32,155 nt of DNA from Tannerella sp. (lineage in GTDB: Bacteria > Bacteroidota > Bacteroidia > Bacteroidales > Tannerellaceae), in NCBI GenBank assembly GCA_031285685.1, contig JAITVS010000033.1, positions 1-32,155 on the forward strand. Direction: 5' to 3'. The first letter of the stretch is position 1, and each line of letters opens with the position of its first letter. This document shows positions 8,480 to 17,345 of this stretch, one piece after another. The notes under the pieces were generated by a model. That model worked only from the letters and a program-made list of their open reading frames with translations, was not told the origin of the DNA and ran no database searches. The translations under genes and the position numbers were made by a program.

Positions 8480-8505
8480 ATTCTTTTGCATCAAGGCAAA
8501 AGAAT
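8480..8505. other. Perfect 10-bp hairpin just beyond the reductase stop codon
   Basis: ATTCTTTTGC (8480-8489) pairs perfectly with GCAAAAGAAT (8496-8505) around a 6-nt loop. On the minus strand it begins 5 bases after the aldo/keto reductase stop, so it probably marks or protects that 3' end. The sequence after it lacks a strong T run, so termination is uncertain. Confidence 0.5.
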
Positions 8506-8509
8506 AACG

Positions 8510-9727
8510 CTAAGTTAAAAACACCTCAGGTATATCCATCACTGGTTTTATCGCAGCAATTTTTTCTCCAACATTAAATCCGGAAGGACAACTTACTTTG
8601 CATCCGTTATTACAACTGCTGCAAATATTTTCCGGAAGCTTGAGTTCTGCCAGGGTTTCTTTTGATAACTGCGCATATTTATATCCGTACGTATACATAT
8701 AAGCACGCATCATGTCAGGTATAGGCAGTTTCTCGGGGCATTGCTCGCTGCACTTTCCGCATTGCTGGCAGAAAAGCATTTCTTTGTTACGGAGAGAAGC
8801 AAGGTATTTATTTTCTTCCTCATTCAGTTCCGGTGATTTGACGGCAGCAAGACATTCGTCAAGTTCATCATAATTGGTAAAACCCGGAATGATGGTGGTT
8901 ATATACTCATTTTTCCATACCCATTTAAGACAGGCTTGCGCATTTATTTTCTTCTTTCCGTCGGCGCCCTCTACGCCTCCGGCCATTGTTTTCATAGCAA
9001 CAAGTCCGATGCCGGCTTCAGCTGCGCGTTTTACAGCGGCATTCGTTTCGTCCAGATTGTCCAGTTTGAAGTTGTAGCTTAGCAGAACAACATCATAGAT
9101 ACCCAATTTTACTGCAGTGTCCAGTAGTTCCGGTTTATGGGCATGTGTAGATAGTCCGATAAAACGCGCTTTGCCCGATTCTTTGATTTTCTTTACGGCA
9201 GCGACGACACGTTCGTCCGACATGGTTTCCACATCTTTAACGGCATGAATATAGAAAATATCGACAAAATCCATTTTCAGACGTTTAAGGCTGGTATCGA
9301 CCATCTCTTCAAATTCCGTTTCGAAATTATCTTTCAACGGATAATCAAATTTTACTTTTGTTCCGATAATATATGAGTCACGTGGCTTACCTTCAAAAAA
9401 ATTGCCGACCATTTCTTCATTTTTACCATTCTGATAACCATGAGCCGTATCAAAATGTTTTATTCCGGAATTATAGGCTGCTCTGAGTACACTCGGGTTA
9501 TCCGCACGCATGACTCCCATACTCAATATAGGGATTTGGAGTCCTGTATGTCCTAAAGTACGGACGGGCATTTCGTCATTTTGTTCCTGCGACGAAGGAT
9601 TTGTCGGCAGACTTATTGCAGACGCATTCATATCCTTAGGAAAAAAAGCGGCTCCGGCTCCGGCGACAGCAGTCATGCGGAGAAATTTTCTGCGGTTGAT
9701 GCTATTCTCTTTTTGCTTCTGTTTCAT
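8510..9727 (-). CDS. Tat-exported aldo/keto reductase with C-terminal 4Fe-4S domain
   Basis: The protein has 405 residues. The ATG at 9727 is chosen because it places a twin-arginine signal (NRRKFLRMTAVAGAGAAFF) at residues 11-29; the longer frame to 9862 adds 45 unlike residues. An aldo/keto reductase barrel follows (MPVRTLGHTGLQIPILSMG, FDTAHGYQNGKNE with the catalytic Asp and Tyr, GTKVKF with Lys, FYIHAVKD with His). The C-terminus has CQQCGKCSEQCP and CSSCNNGCKVSCP, eight or more cysteines suited to one or two iron-sulfur clusters. It is probably a periplasmic oxidoreductase taking electrons through the clusters; its substrate is unknown. A weak -7-like TACCTTTA lies on the minus strand at 9765-9772. 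Confidence 0.9.
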   Translation of the reverse strand: MKQKQKENSINRRKFLRMTAVAGAGAAFFPKDMNASAISLPTNPSSQEQNDEMPVRTLGHTGLQIPILSMGVMRADNPSVLRAAYNSGIKHFDTAHGYQNGKNEEMVGNFFEGKPRDSYIIGTKVKFDYPLKDNFETEFEEMVDTSLKRLKMDFVDIFYIHAVKDVETMSDERVVAAVKKIKESGKARFIGLSTHAHKPELLDTAVKLGIYDVVLLSYNFKLDNLDETNAAVKRAAEAGIGLVAMKTMAGGVEGADGKKKINAQACLKWVWKNEYITTIIPGFTNYDELDECLAAVKSPELNEEENKYLASLRNKEMLFCQQCGKCSEQCPEKLPIPDMMRAYMYTYGYKYAQLSKETLAELKLPENICSSCNNGCKVSCPSGFNVGEKIAAIKPVMDIPEVFLT

Positions 9728-9851
9728 GGCTGTTATTTTATTATTTATATGAATAAATTTCACGTAAAGGTAGCGTAATATTTTATAAAATATCTCAATT
9801 TCCGAAACATATTTTTCCAAAATAAAAAATAAGGCAAGACCATTATAAACA

Positions 9852-9888
9852 AAACAAGGCATTTACAATAAGATGAAATGCCTTGTTT
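9852..9888 (-). terminator. Terminator of the DUF2092-DUF6515 unit
   Basis: A perfect 13-bp stem AAACAAGGCATTT / AAATGCCTTGTTT (9852-9864 with 9876-9888) with an 11-nt loop is followed on the minus strand by a T-rich tail. It lies 36 bp beyond the DUF6515 stop and would insulate the reductase gene downstream. Confidence 0.8.
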
Positions 9889-9923
9889 CTTGAAAATAAA
9901 CAAAGATTATCAGGCGCTTTAAT

Positions 9924-10637
9924 TTAATTTGTTTCAACGACTATATAAGCATCCTGTCCGTTTTGCGATATCGGTTCATAATAAACGCCATTATAGACCA
10001 CATACTTCTGTCCGTTGACCGTTGTTTCGGTAGTACCTTCGGGTAATTGGGTAATTATGGCTCCGGGGGGAGCAGTTACGACCTTGTATTTATTCCCGGA
10101 TGGAATATAAAAAGCGCCGGCGTAATAATAGTATGTAGTTCCCGCAACCGACAGTCGGGCATATCCGTTAGGCAAAGAAGAAATGATAGCTCCTACAGGA
10201 GCGGCGACTACTTTATATTGATTACCGTCTTCAATATAATATACTCCGTTGTCATAATGATATGCTGCATTATTCACTGTTATAATAATGGCTGCTGTTG
10301 TCAGCGTAGCTACTGCGAAACCAACCGGATGCCAATAGGGCCCCCAATAATAGGGAACAAAAGGATGATAATAGTACGGATAGTGAATAACGGGTACCGG
10401 CACCGGGTATGGGTGATACGGATGTGGCGGTGGTGGTACCGGACGCGGCACCGGGTATGGATGATACGGATGTGGCGGTGGCGGCGGAACGGGGCGAGGC
10501 GGTGGACCAGGATGGTAACCATGATATGTGGCTCCGCCCGGATGACGAAATCGTTGTGCTTGCACATTTCCCGGGAATAAAAACAGCAACGTTGCCGTAA
10601 GTGCAAATAGGATCTTATAAGGTATAATCGTCTTCAT
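9924..10637 (-). CDS. Exported Pro/His/Tyr-rich protein, DUF6515-like
   Basis: The protein has 237 residues. A signal peptide (MKTIIPYKILFALTATLLFLF, cleavage near VQAQ) precedes a low-complexity segment of Pro, His and Tyr (about residues 30-95) containing two 16-residue repeats. A hydrophobic stretch (VGFAVATLTTAAIIITV) follows and may be a membrane helix or a glycine-zipper-like segment. The C-terminal half has two or three copies of a short beta motif: GVYYIEDGNQYKVVAAPVGA, then YKVVTAPPGAIITQLPEG, each with a YY and a P.GA...LP.G pattern, as in DUF6515 proteins. Function is unknown; a cell-surface or envelope location is likely. It starts 5 bp after the DUF2092 gene and is co-transcribed with it. 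Confidence 0.82.
   Translation of the reverse strand: MKTIIPYKILFALTATLLFLFPGNVQAQRFRHPGGATYHGYHPGPPPRPVPPPPPHPYHPYPVPRPVPPPPHPYHPYPVPVPVIHYPYYYHPFVPYYWGPYWHPVGFAVATLTTAAIIITVNNAAYHYDNGVYYIEDGNQYKVVAAPVGAIISSLPNGYARLSVAGTTYYYYAGAFYIPSGNKYKVVTAPPGAIITQLPEGTTETTVNGQKYVVYNGVYYEPISQNGQDAYIVVETN
10401..10496. repeat. 48-bp tandem repeat, two copies, inside the DUF6515-like gene
   Basis: Copies at 10401-10448 and 10449-10496 share most bases (both begin CACCGGGTATGG and contain TGATACGGATGTGGCGGTGG). Each encodes 16 residues of the Pro/His/Tyr-rich segment (HPYHPYPV plus prolines). The unit is in frame, so copy number could change without breaking the gene. Confidence 0.75.
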
Positions 10638-10642
10638 AGCTT

Positions 10643-11443
10643 TTACTTATTATTTTTTTCTTTGCTTAAACCGGATAATTCTGTAGACATCCTGATTTTA
10701 TCAGCAGCAGGAGGCGCTACAAAGTCAAACATGTTAGCCGGAAAAGAAGGATTGATTTCCCAATCCGAATAGACGGCTTCGTATTGAGGCTGTCCGTTGT
10801 CTTCCTTGTAAGTCAATACCATTTTGACTGGAAAAAACAGATGGTCCTGTGTGATCCAGAATTGAAACACGGTACCGTTGACATCATTTCCGGCGATGTG
10901 ATAACATAATTGATTCTGAACTCCGGTTACTCCCAGGTAAACCAGGTTTCCGCCCGCAGAAAGTATATCGTCCGTAAATGAAGGGTAAAAGAAATCAGCT
11001 GCAGGTAATTCGATGCCGTACTTGCGGTTCATCGAATCGATAGTCTGTACGATGTCAAGGGATAAATCCAATTCGGCATACCGGTTTTGATTAAAAGAGT
11101 AATAGCTGAATTTTTTTCCGTCATAACACATCGACCGGTTTCCCATATCGCCCTGCATGTTGACTTTCATTTTATTTGGAAATGAAAAATACACCTTATC
11201 TTTCGATGTGTGCTTGATATAACCGACACTGTCCATCCAGGTGTCATAAGTGATAAACGCCGTATAACTGCACGAGATAAGACTCCGCATGGTCTCGCTT
11301 GTCCGATCCAATATGTATATAGCCAATGAGTCGATCCGTTGTTTTGATTGTGCACCCGAAGTCGTACAAATAAAAAGTAAAATGGCAGGCAAAAGATAAA
11401 ATCGCTTCATTGACGGCCGCAATATGTAATTTATTTTTTTCAT
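10643..11443 (-). CDS. Exported DUF2092-like protein (LolA/LolB-like fold predicted)
   Basis: The frame allows starts at 11479, 11443 or 11410. The last begins MKRFYLLPAILLFICTTSG-AQ, an ideal signal peptide; I give the middle one, so the N-terminus is uncertain by a few residues. The mature protein has SLAIYILDRTSETMRSLISCSYTA at its start, then KVYFSFPNKMKVNMQGD, CYDGKKFSYYSFNQNRYAELD, WITQDHLFFPVKMVLTY and FPANMFDFVAP, an alternation typical of the DUF2092 family, whose fold is related to LolA lipoprotein carriers. A periplasmic lipid- or lipoprotein-handling role is inference. On the minus strand TAACTTTA at 11492-11499 is a weak -7 element. The gene leads the pair with the DUF6515-like gene. 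Confidence 0.8.
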   Translation of the reverse strand: MKKINYILRPSMKRFYLLPAILLFICTTSGAQSKQRIDSLAIYILDRTSETMRSLISCSYTAFITYDTWMDSVGYIKHTSKDKVYFSFPNKMKVNMQGDMGNRSMCYDGKKFSYYSFNQNRYAELDLSLDIVQTIDSMNRKYGIELPAADFFYPSFTDDILSAGGNLVYLGVTGVQNQLCYHIAGNDVNGTVFQFWITQDHLFFPVKMVLTYKEDNGQPQYEAVYSDWEINPSFPANMFDFVAPPAADKIRMSTELSGLSKEKNNK

Positions 11444-11695
11444 AAATTTCCCGATTAAATTAAACATTCCATTCCTCAATTAATTGGGTGGTAAAGTTAA
11501 GCGATTATTCTCAATCCTCCAAGTGTATTTTTGTATTTTGTTTGATTAATTATTTTAAATATTGTATTTAAAATAAATGTACTATAATTTTAAATCATTT
11601 ATAAAGAGATAAATATGTTTATTTAAAATATTTATGTTTAATATAGATGATTAATGTGTTTGGTTTATTTCTTATCTTCAGCGAGATGGACGGAT

Positions 11696-11732
11696 AAAAA
11701 AAAGCACCTTCTGACTTGCAGAAAGTGCTTTT
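11696..11732 (-). terminator. Terminator of the gyrA-TPR transcript
   Basis: AAGCACCTTCTG (11702-11713) pairs with CAGAAAGTGCTT (11719-11730) with one G-U pair and a 5-nt loop. On the minus strand it runs into eight T residues. It lies about 22 bp after the TPR gene. Confidence 0.85.
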
Positions 11733-11753
11733 CCGTATGAATAACAGTATTAT

Positions 11754-12992
11754 TTATTCGCTGCTTCCGTTCATCAGTTCATCCATTTCCTTGAATTTAT
11801 CCCCCATATCAAGGTTGTAGTATATACTACGCAATGCCATTTTATTGTCATTGGCATCGGGATTCAGCTTATATGCTTTTTCGAAATAAGGTAATGCTTT
11901 TCTGAATAAATCTTTTGCTTTTTCTTTTTCTTCATTGTATTTTTTTACATCGGCAATATTATTTGCTTCATCCAATTGAGTAACCCCCTGGTTGAAATAG
12001 ATACGTCCGAGGTTGGATTGAGCCTCTGCATTTTCACTGTCTAATTCAATGGATTTCTTGAAAAATTCTTCAGCTTTGGCATAATCTTTCAGACCGGATT
12101 CGTATACGCGTCCAGCCACATCATATAACTGGGCATTATTAGGATCATTCTGTATTGCAGTATTTATATATTCCAGGGCTTTTTCATTCCTGTTGGAATT
12201 GATGTAAATGTTTATCAGGTTAAGAAGGTAATAAGGTTCTTTCGGAAATAGAGCAAGACCTTCGCCGAGCACTTTTTCAAAATCCTCCGTATCTCCGGCT
12301 CTCTGATATTCGTCGGCAAGATACTGCAATACTTCATTTTGTTTGAAGTCGATTTTGCTGGCGCGGGTCATCGCTTCTACTGCAATCGCATGATCATTCA
12401 GCTGACTTGCAGCGATTGCCGCATAATAGTTTGCATAGATGTAGTTTGAATCGACCGGAGTTGTTTCATCTACTTTTTCTCCTTCTTTCATCAAAGGTGC
12501 ATCCGAAATATTAATATACTGATTAAAGAAATCATAAGCCTTTTTGTAATCTCTTTGTTCGAAATAATAGGCTCCGCCATTAATATAGTAAGGTAAGTTT
12601 GCCTTCAGGATAGCTTTCATATCTTTTGTATATTTGGGCTTTACTTTTCCTTTTGCATCAGGCATTTTATCCAGCTCATACGCTTTGGAGAAGTATGGGT
12701 ATACCTCATTTAGTGCGCTATACATAGTTGCTTCATCAGGTTGTTGACCCAACATCAGTTTTGTGTTTTCCTGATCAAACTGAAGGCTTTCAATCTGACC
12801 TGCGGTAAACCACGTCTTAGCATCATCTTTTGTTTCGGCATTATCCAAAGCTCCCTTAATTGTTGTTCTTGCTTCAGTGAAGTTCGGCTTAGCATCTTTC
12901 GCCAACTTCAACGCTTCGGCTACGGCTTTTTTCTGCCCGAAAGAAACGGCCGCTACCAAACAAAGTCCAAGTGTAAATCCTAATTTTTTCAT
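11754..12992 (-). CDS. Exported TPR protein downstream of gyrA
   Basis: The protein has 412 residues from ATG 12992 (the frame allows 13001). A signal peptide (MKKLGFTLGLCLVAAVSFGQ) is followed by helical TPR repeats through the whole length: an N-terminal group (YYINGGAYYFEQRDYKKAYDFFNQYI) and a clear C-terminal run (AQLYDVAGRVYESGLKDYAKAEEFFKKS, AQSNLGRIYFNQG, ALPYFEKAYKLNPDAND). It is periplasmic by prediction and probably a scaffold; no enzymatic motif is seen. It begins 31 bp after gyrA with a shared terminator beyond, so it depends on the gyrA transcript. Pairing of gyrA with such a TPR gene recurs in Bacteroidales, as far as I recall. Confidence 0.88.
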   Translation of the reverse strand: MKKLGFTLGLCLVAAVSFGQKKAVAEALKLAKDAKPNFTEARTTIKGALDNAETKDDAKTWFTAGQIESLQFDQENTKLMLGQQPDEATMYSALNEVYPYFSKAYELDKMPDAKGKVKPKYTKDMKAILKANLPYYINGGAYYFEQRDYKKAYDFFNQYINISDAPLMKEGEKVDETTPVDSNYIYANYYAAIAASQLNDHAIAVEAMTRASKIDFKQNEVLQYLADEYQRAGDTEDFEKVLGEGLALFPKEPYYLLNLINIYINSNRNEKALEYINTAIQNDPNNAQLYDVAGRVYESGLKDYAKAEEFFKKSIELDSENAEAQSNLGRIYFNQGVTQLDEANNIADVKKYNEEKEKAKDLFRKALPYFEKAYKLNPDANDNKMALRSIYYNLDMGDKFKEMDELMNGSSE

Positions 12993-13023
12993 CTTTTCCA
13001 ATAATTTGAGTTAATAATTTTTT

Positions 13024-15606
13024 TTATTCTTCATTCGTAGCACCTTCACTTTCTTCCATATGATTGTCAGTCAGCGAAGTTTCTTCATTAATTGAATTCT
13101 CTCTCATTTCCTGTCCTGAGTTTTCCGAGATGCTTTTGTTTGCGATCTTCTCTTCTTCCGTCTCGGAGAGAACTTTACAAACAGATGCTATTTCATCATT
13201 TCTCTTGTCCAGGTTTATTAGTCTTACACCTTGTGTGGCGCGTCCAATAACGTTCAAATTTACAACATTTATTCTAATAGCAATACCGGATTTGTTAATT
13301 ATCATCAAATCGTTTTCGTCCGTTACTGATTTAATATCGACCAGATTTCCTGTCTTCTCTGTTATATTAAGGGTTTTAACCCCCTTGCCGCCACGGTTTG
13401 TGATACGATAATCATCAATCTTTGAACGTTTGCCATAGCCTTTTTCCGAAACAACCAGGATTGATTCTTTTTCCGGATGCTTTATACAGATCATTCCTAC
13501 AACACAGTCGTCTTTTCCGTCGAGTGTCATACCACGGACACCCGTAGCCGTACGTCCCATAACGCGCACTTTGCTTTCATGGAAACGGATGGCACGTCCG
13601 TTTTTATTGGCAATCACGACGTCGTTATTTCCGTTTGTCATGCGTACCTGGATAAGTCCGTCGTCATCACGTAATGATATGGCGATAACGCCATTCTGAC
13701 GCGGGCGTGAATAAGCTTCAAGCAGCGTTTTCTTGATAACACCGTTTTTCGTACAAAACAATAAATAATGTGAATTGATAAACTCCGTGTCGGTCGTCAG
13801 ATTTTTCACTCGTATAAATGCATTTACACTATCATCCGGATCAATATTCAATAGATTCTGTATAGCTCGTCCTTTGGATGTGCGCGTACCTTCCGGTATC
13901 TCAAAAACCCTTTTCCAGTAACATTTTCCTTTTGCCGTGAAGAAAAGAAGGGTTGCATGCATGGATGCTGGGTACATATATTCAACGAAGTCTTCGTAAC
14001 GGGTATCGGAGCCTTTTGCGCCGACGCCTCCGCGAGCCTGTGCGCGGAACTCGGATAACGGAGTCCGTTTGATATATCCCATGTGTGAAAGCGTAATGAT
14101 CATTTCATCGTCCGCATAAAAATCTTCCGGATTCATTTCTTCCGACGCATAGATGATGTCCGTTTTACGTTCATCACCGTATTTGTCTATGATCTCCTGG
14201 AATTCATTTTTTATAACTCCCATCAGGATCTCTTCATTTTCAAGAATCTCTTTCAGGCGCGCGATCAATTTTGCAATTTCTTCAAATTCTGCACGTAGTT
14301 TATCCTGCTCCAGTCCTGTTAATTGACGCAGGCGCATTTCAACAATAGCGCGGGCCTGGATTTCCGATAGATTAAAACGTGCAATCAAATTCGAGATCGC
14401 TTCCTGCGGATTGCCTGATTTCTTTATGATGGCAATTACTTCGTCGATATTGTCGGAAGCGATAATCAGACCTTCGAGGATGTGAGCGCGTTCTTCCGCT
14501 TTTCTCAACTCATATTTCGTGCGGCGGGTAACGACTTCTTTCCGGTGATCAACGAAATAACCGATCATATCTTTCAGGTTCATCTGCTTCGGACGTCCCC
14601 TAACCAGAGCAATGTTATTCACACTGAACGACGACTGCAAAGCCGTCATTTTATACAGCTTGTTCAATACAACGTTTGCATTGGCATCGCGTTTAATGTC
14701 GACAACGATACGCATACCCTGGCGGTCCGATTCATCATTTACGTTGGATATGCCTTCAATACGTTTTTCGTTGACAAGATCCGCGATATACTTGATCAAT
14801 TCGGCTTTATTTACCAGGTAGGGTATTTCACTGATGATAATTTTATTGTGAGAAGATGTGGTTTCAATCTCGGCTTTACCCCTTAACACGATGCGGCCGC
14901 GGCCTGTTTCGAATGCTTCCCTGACTCCTGCATATCCGTAAATAGTTGCACCGGTAGGAAAGTCGGGAGCTTTCACATATTCCATCAATCCTTCGATATC
15001 AATATCCCCGCGCATGTCGACGTAGGCAATACAGGCATTCAAAACCTCTGTCATATTATGGGGAGGCATGTTTGTTGCCATACCGACTGCAATACCGGAG
15101 GCTCCGTTTATCAGCAGGTTGGGTATCCGTGTCGGCAAAACGACCGGTTCATGTAACGTATCATCAAAATTCAGCTGAAAATCGACAGTATCTTTATCGA
15201 TATCGCGCAGTACTTCTTCTGCCAGTTTGCTCAATCGTGCTTCCGTATAACGCATCGCTGCAGGACTATCACCATCGACGGAACCGAAGTTTCCCTGTCC
15301 GTCAACCAGTGTATAACGCATCGACCATCTTTGTGCCAGACGAACCATTGCAAAATAAACGGAAGAGTCTCCGTGAGGATGGTACTTACCTAAAACCTCT
15401 CCGACAATTCTCGCGGATTTCTTGTATGGTTTATCGGGCGTGTTTCCCAGCTCGTTCATTCCGAACAAAATACGCCGGTGAACAGGCTTAAAGCCGTCTC
15501 TGACGTCGGGAAGCGCACGTGAAACAATAACGGACATTGAATAATCAATGTACGCGGATTTCATCTCATTATTAATATCAATCTTAATAATTCTGTCTTC
15601 AGCCAT
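13024..15606 (-). CDS. gyrA: DNA gyrase subunit A
   Basis: The protein has 860 residues. GyrA cuts and rejoins DNA in the ATP-driven negative supercoiling reaction with GyrB. The catalytic tyrosine is Tyr120 in RYTEARL, and the breakage-reunion domain opens [19 protein letters not shown]. The quinolone region [17 protein letters not shown] has Ser81 at the place of E. coli Ser83 and Phe85 at the place of Asp87; the Ser suggests no classic resistance change there, and the Phe is probably typical of the lineage. The C-terminal beta-pinwheel is present ([25 protein letters not shown]), but the GyrA-box position reads QARGGVG (residues 523-529) instead of QRRGGKG. An acidic tail of about 45 residues ends the protein. 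ParC is unlikely given the pinwheel length and tail. Confidence 0.96.
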   Translation of the reverse strand: MAEDRIIKIDINNEMKSAYIDYSMSVIVSRALPDVRDGFKPVHRRILFGMNELGNTPDKPYKKSARIVGEVLGKYHPHGDSSVYFAMVRLAQRWSMRYTLVDGQGNFGSVDGDSPAAMRYTEARLSKLAEEVLRDIDKDTVDFQLNFDDTLHEPVVLPTRIPNLLINGASGIAVGMATNMPPHNMTEVLNACIAYVDMRGDIDIEGLMEYVKAPDFPTGATIYGYAGVREAFETGRGRIVLRGKAEIETTSSHNKIIISEIPYLVNKAELIKYIADLVNEKRIEGISNVNDESDRQGMRIVVDIKRDANANVVLNKLYKMTALQSSFSVNNIALVRGRPKQMNLKDMIGYFVDHRKEVVTRRTKYELRKAEERAHILEGLIIASDNIDEVIAIIKKSGNPQEAISNLIARFNLSEIQARAIVEMRLRQLTGLEQDKLRAEFEEIAKLIARLKEILENEEILMGVIKNEFQEIIDKYGDERKTDIIYASEEMNPEDFYADDEMIITLSHMGYIKRTPLSEFRAQARGGVGAKGSDTRYEDFVEYMYPASMHATLLFFTAKGKCYWKRVFEIPEGTRTSKGRAIQNLLNIDPDDSVNAFIRVKNLTTDTEFINSHYLLFCTKNGVIKKTLLEAYSRPRQNGVIAISLRDDDGLIQVRMTNGNNDVVIANKNGRAIRFHESKVRVMGRTATGVRGMTLDGKDDCVVGMICIKHPEKESILVVSEKGYGKRSKIDDYRITNRGGKGVKTLNITEKTGNLVDIKSVTDENDLMIINKSGIAIRINVVNLNVIGRATQGVRLINLDKRNDEIASVCKVLSETEEEKIANKSISENSGQEMRENSINEETSLTDNHMEESEGATNEE

Positions 15607-15778
15607 TCTTAATATTATTTAGTTCCACATCTTTTTAAATATACACATTAGTACATTACTTCATATAGTTTGCAAAAAAGTGCACTAAAGTACTGCTTTT
15701 TTGATTCATGGCAAAATCAATCAATGAAAAAAAAATAAAAGAATCGCCTTGTTTCAAACAAAAGGTTGAAAATAAATG

Positions 15779-15865
15779 GGGTGTACGCGGAAATACTTTT
15801 CAACACCCATATGTAGAATAAACAGCCTATTTGAGGATGTGACAAATCCGGAGGTTGTTTATTCT
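15779..15865. other. Structured intergenic region between gyrA and paaK
   Basis: The gap from 15607 to 16005 holds no gene. It contains GGGTGT/ACACCC (15779-15784 with 15803-15808) and a 14-bp stem AGAATAAACAGCCT / AGGTTGTTTATTCT (15815-15828 with 15852-15865, one G-U pair) with an inner ATTTG/CAAAT stem. A run of six T follows at about 15880 on the plus strand. It may lie in the gyrA leader or be a divergent-promoter structure; neither is shown. The rest of the gap is AT-rich with nothing else clear except a -7 element near 15960. Confidence 0.4.
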
Positions 15866-15959
15866 GATCAATCTGCCTGTTTTTTATAAATATGCGAAAA
15901 TTATGGGTATAATAAACGAGATTTGTTATTTGTAAAGGCAAATATCTGTAAAAATGTTA

Positions 15960-15967
15960 TATCTTTG
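15960..15967 (+). promoter_or_regulatory. -7 element for the paaK operon
   Basis: TATCTTTG followed by CG matches TAnnTTTG exactly, 38 bp before the PaaK start codon. No TTTG lies at the ideal -33 spacing (the nearest ends 27 bp upstream), so the -33 half is weak. Confidence 0.5.
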
Positions 15968-16005
15968 CGCCTCAAAACAGATTTTTAATACAAAATAATG
16001 AAGAA

Positions 16006-17316
16006 ATGAGATCATCCTACTGGCAGGAAGAACTGGAAACGATGGATTGTGGCGACCTCCGGTTGCTACAGACGGAGAGATTACGTGAGACCTTGATGCA
16101 GGCTGCAAATTCTCCTTTTTATAAGAAAGTGTTTGCCGAAAATGACATATCAGCCGATAGTATAAAATCACTGGATGATTTGAAAAATCTGCCTTTCACC
16201 ACAAAAGACGATCTGAGGTCTCATTATCCGTTCGGATTTGTAGCCGTACCGCTTCAGAAATGTGTACGTTTACATTCGTCGAGCGGTACAACCGGTAATC
16301 CGACGGTTGTCCTCCACTCTCAGCAAGACCTTGATTTCTGGGCGAATCAAGTGGCCCGTTGTATGTATATGGTCGGTTTGCGTGATACGGATGTGTTTCA
16401 GAATACGTCCGGCTATGGCATGTTTACCGGAGGACTCGGCTTCCAGTATGGAGCAGAAAAACTGGGGGCTCTCACCGTTCCGGCTGCGGCGGGAAATTCA
16501 AAACGTCAGATAAAATTTATCATGGATTTCGGCACTACGGTTCTTCATATTATACCGAGTTATGCGACACGTTTAGCTGAGGTATTTCAGGAAATGAATA
16601 TTGATCCGCGTACGGATACGCAGTTGCGGGTTTTTTGTATGGGCGCGGAACCGCATTCCGAAGAACAGAGGCGTCGTATTGAGCAATTGTTGGGGGTGAA
16701 AGCCTATAACTGTTTCGGAATGTCTGAAATGAACGGTCCGGGTGTTGCATTCGAATGTACGGAACAGAAAGGTCTTCATATCTGGGAAGATTATGTGATC
16801 GCGGAAATTATTGATCCGGAGACATTGCAACCAGTTCCCGACGGAGAGATTGGGGAACTGGTGCTTACAACGCTCCAGCGCGAAGCGATGCCGCTGATCC
16901 GCTATCGCACACACGATTTGACGCGCTTTCTGCCCGGCGAATGCCCGTGCGGACGGACACACCGTCGCATAGATCGCTTCAGAGGCCGTAGCGATGATAT
17001 GATCATTTTGAAAGGAGTCAATATATTCCCGGTACAGATAGAAACGATCTTAATGAGTTTCAAAGAACTGGGCGGAAATTACCTGATAACAATAGAAACA
17101 GTCGGTAATAATGACGAAATGCTTATTGAGGTCGAATTAAGCGATCTTTTTACTGATGATTATAGCGTTCTTGAACGTCTGAGCCGGAAAATCGTCCGTC
17201 AATTGAAAGACGAACTTCTGATCACTCCCCGTGTGAAGCTGATATCCAAGGGCTCTCTTCCGGTATCCGAAGGAAAAGCGGTTCGTGTGAAGGATCTTCG
17301 TAAACTTTGTCTTTAG
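16006..17316 (+). CDS. paaK: Phenylacetate/arylacetate-CoA ligase (PaaK type)
   Basis: The protein has 436 residues, the usual PaaK length. It activates an arylacetate with ATP to the acyl-adenylate and then the CoA thioester. The AMP-binding signature is SSSGTTGNPT at residues 91-100; CFGMSEMNGPG, LIRYRTHDLTRF and GRSDDMIILKGVNIFP are the later adenylate-family motifs, and the C-terminal lid ends with a Lys-containing SEGKAVRV. Cytoplasmic. In Bacteroidales this enzyme is usually encoded next to iorAB and an ACT protein; here the ACT gene follows at 29 bp, while iorAB lie 8.5 kb away. The likely substrates are indoleacetate or phenylacetate from aromatic amino acids, used with IorAB in either direction. 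It leads the operon that runs to the symporter. Confidence 0.92.
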   Translation: MRSSYWQEELETMDCGDLRLLQTERLRETLMQAANSPFYKKVFAENDISADSIKSLDDLKNLPFTTKDDLRSHYPFGFVAVPLQKCVRLHSSSGTTGNPTVVLHSQQDLDFWANQVARCMYMVGLRDTDVFQNTSGYGMFTGGLGFQYGAEKLGALTVPAAAGNSKRQIKFIMDFGTTVLHIIPSYATRLAEVFQEMNIDPRTDTQLRVFCMGAEPHSEEQRRRIEQLLGVKAYNCFGMSEMNGPGVAFECTEQKGLHIWEDYVIAEIIDPETLQPVPDGEIGELVLTTLQREAMPLIRYRTHDLTRFLPGECPCGRTHRRIDRFRGRSDDMIILKGVNIFPVQIETILMSFKELGGNYLITIETVGNNDEMLIEVELSDLFTDDYSVLERLSRKIVRQLKDELLITPRVKLISKGSLPVSEGKAVRVKDLRKLCL

Positions 17317-17345
17317 ATTATTAATCACAATAAATCCCGAAACCT

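Noticed and set aside
10047..10580. Long plus-strand frame opposite the DUF6515-like gene
   Set aside because: It is a mirror of repetitive, GC-rich coding sequence on the minus strand and has no family features.
13064..13411. Plus-strand frame at the 3' end of gyrA
   Set aside because: It mirrors the low-complexity acidic tail of GyrA and has no independent evidence.
14482..14886. Plus-strand frame inside gyrA
   Set aside because: It is antisense to strongly conserved GyrA sequence and shows no start context or domain.
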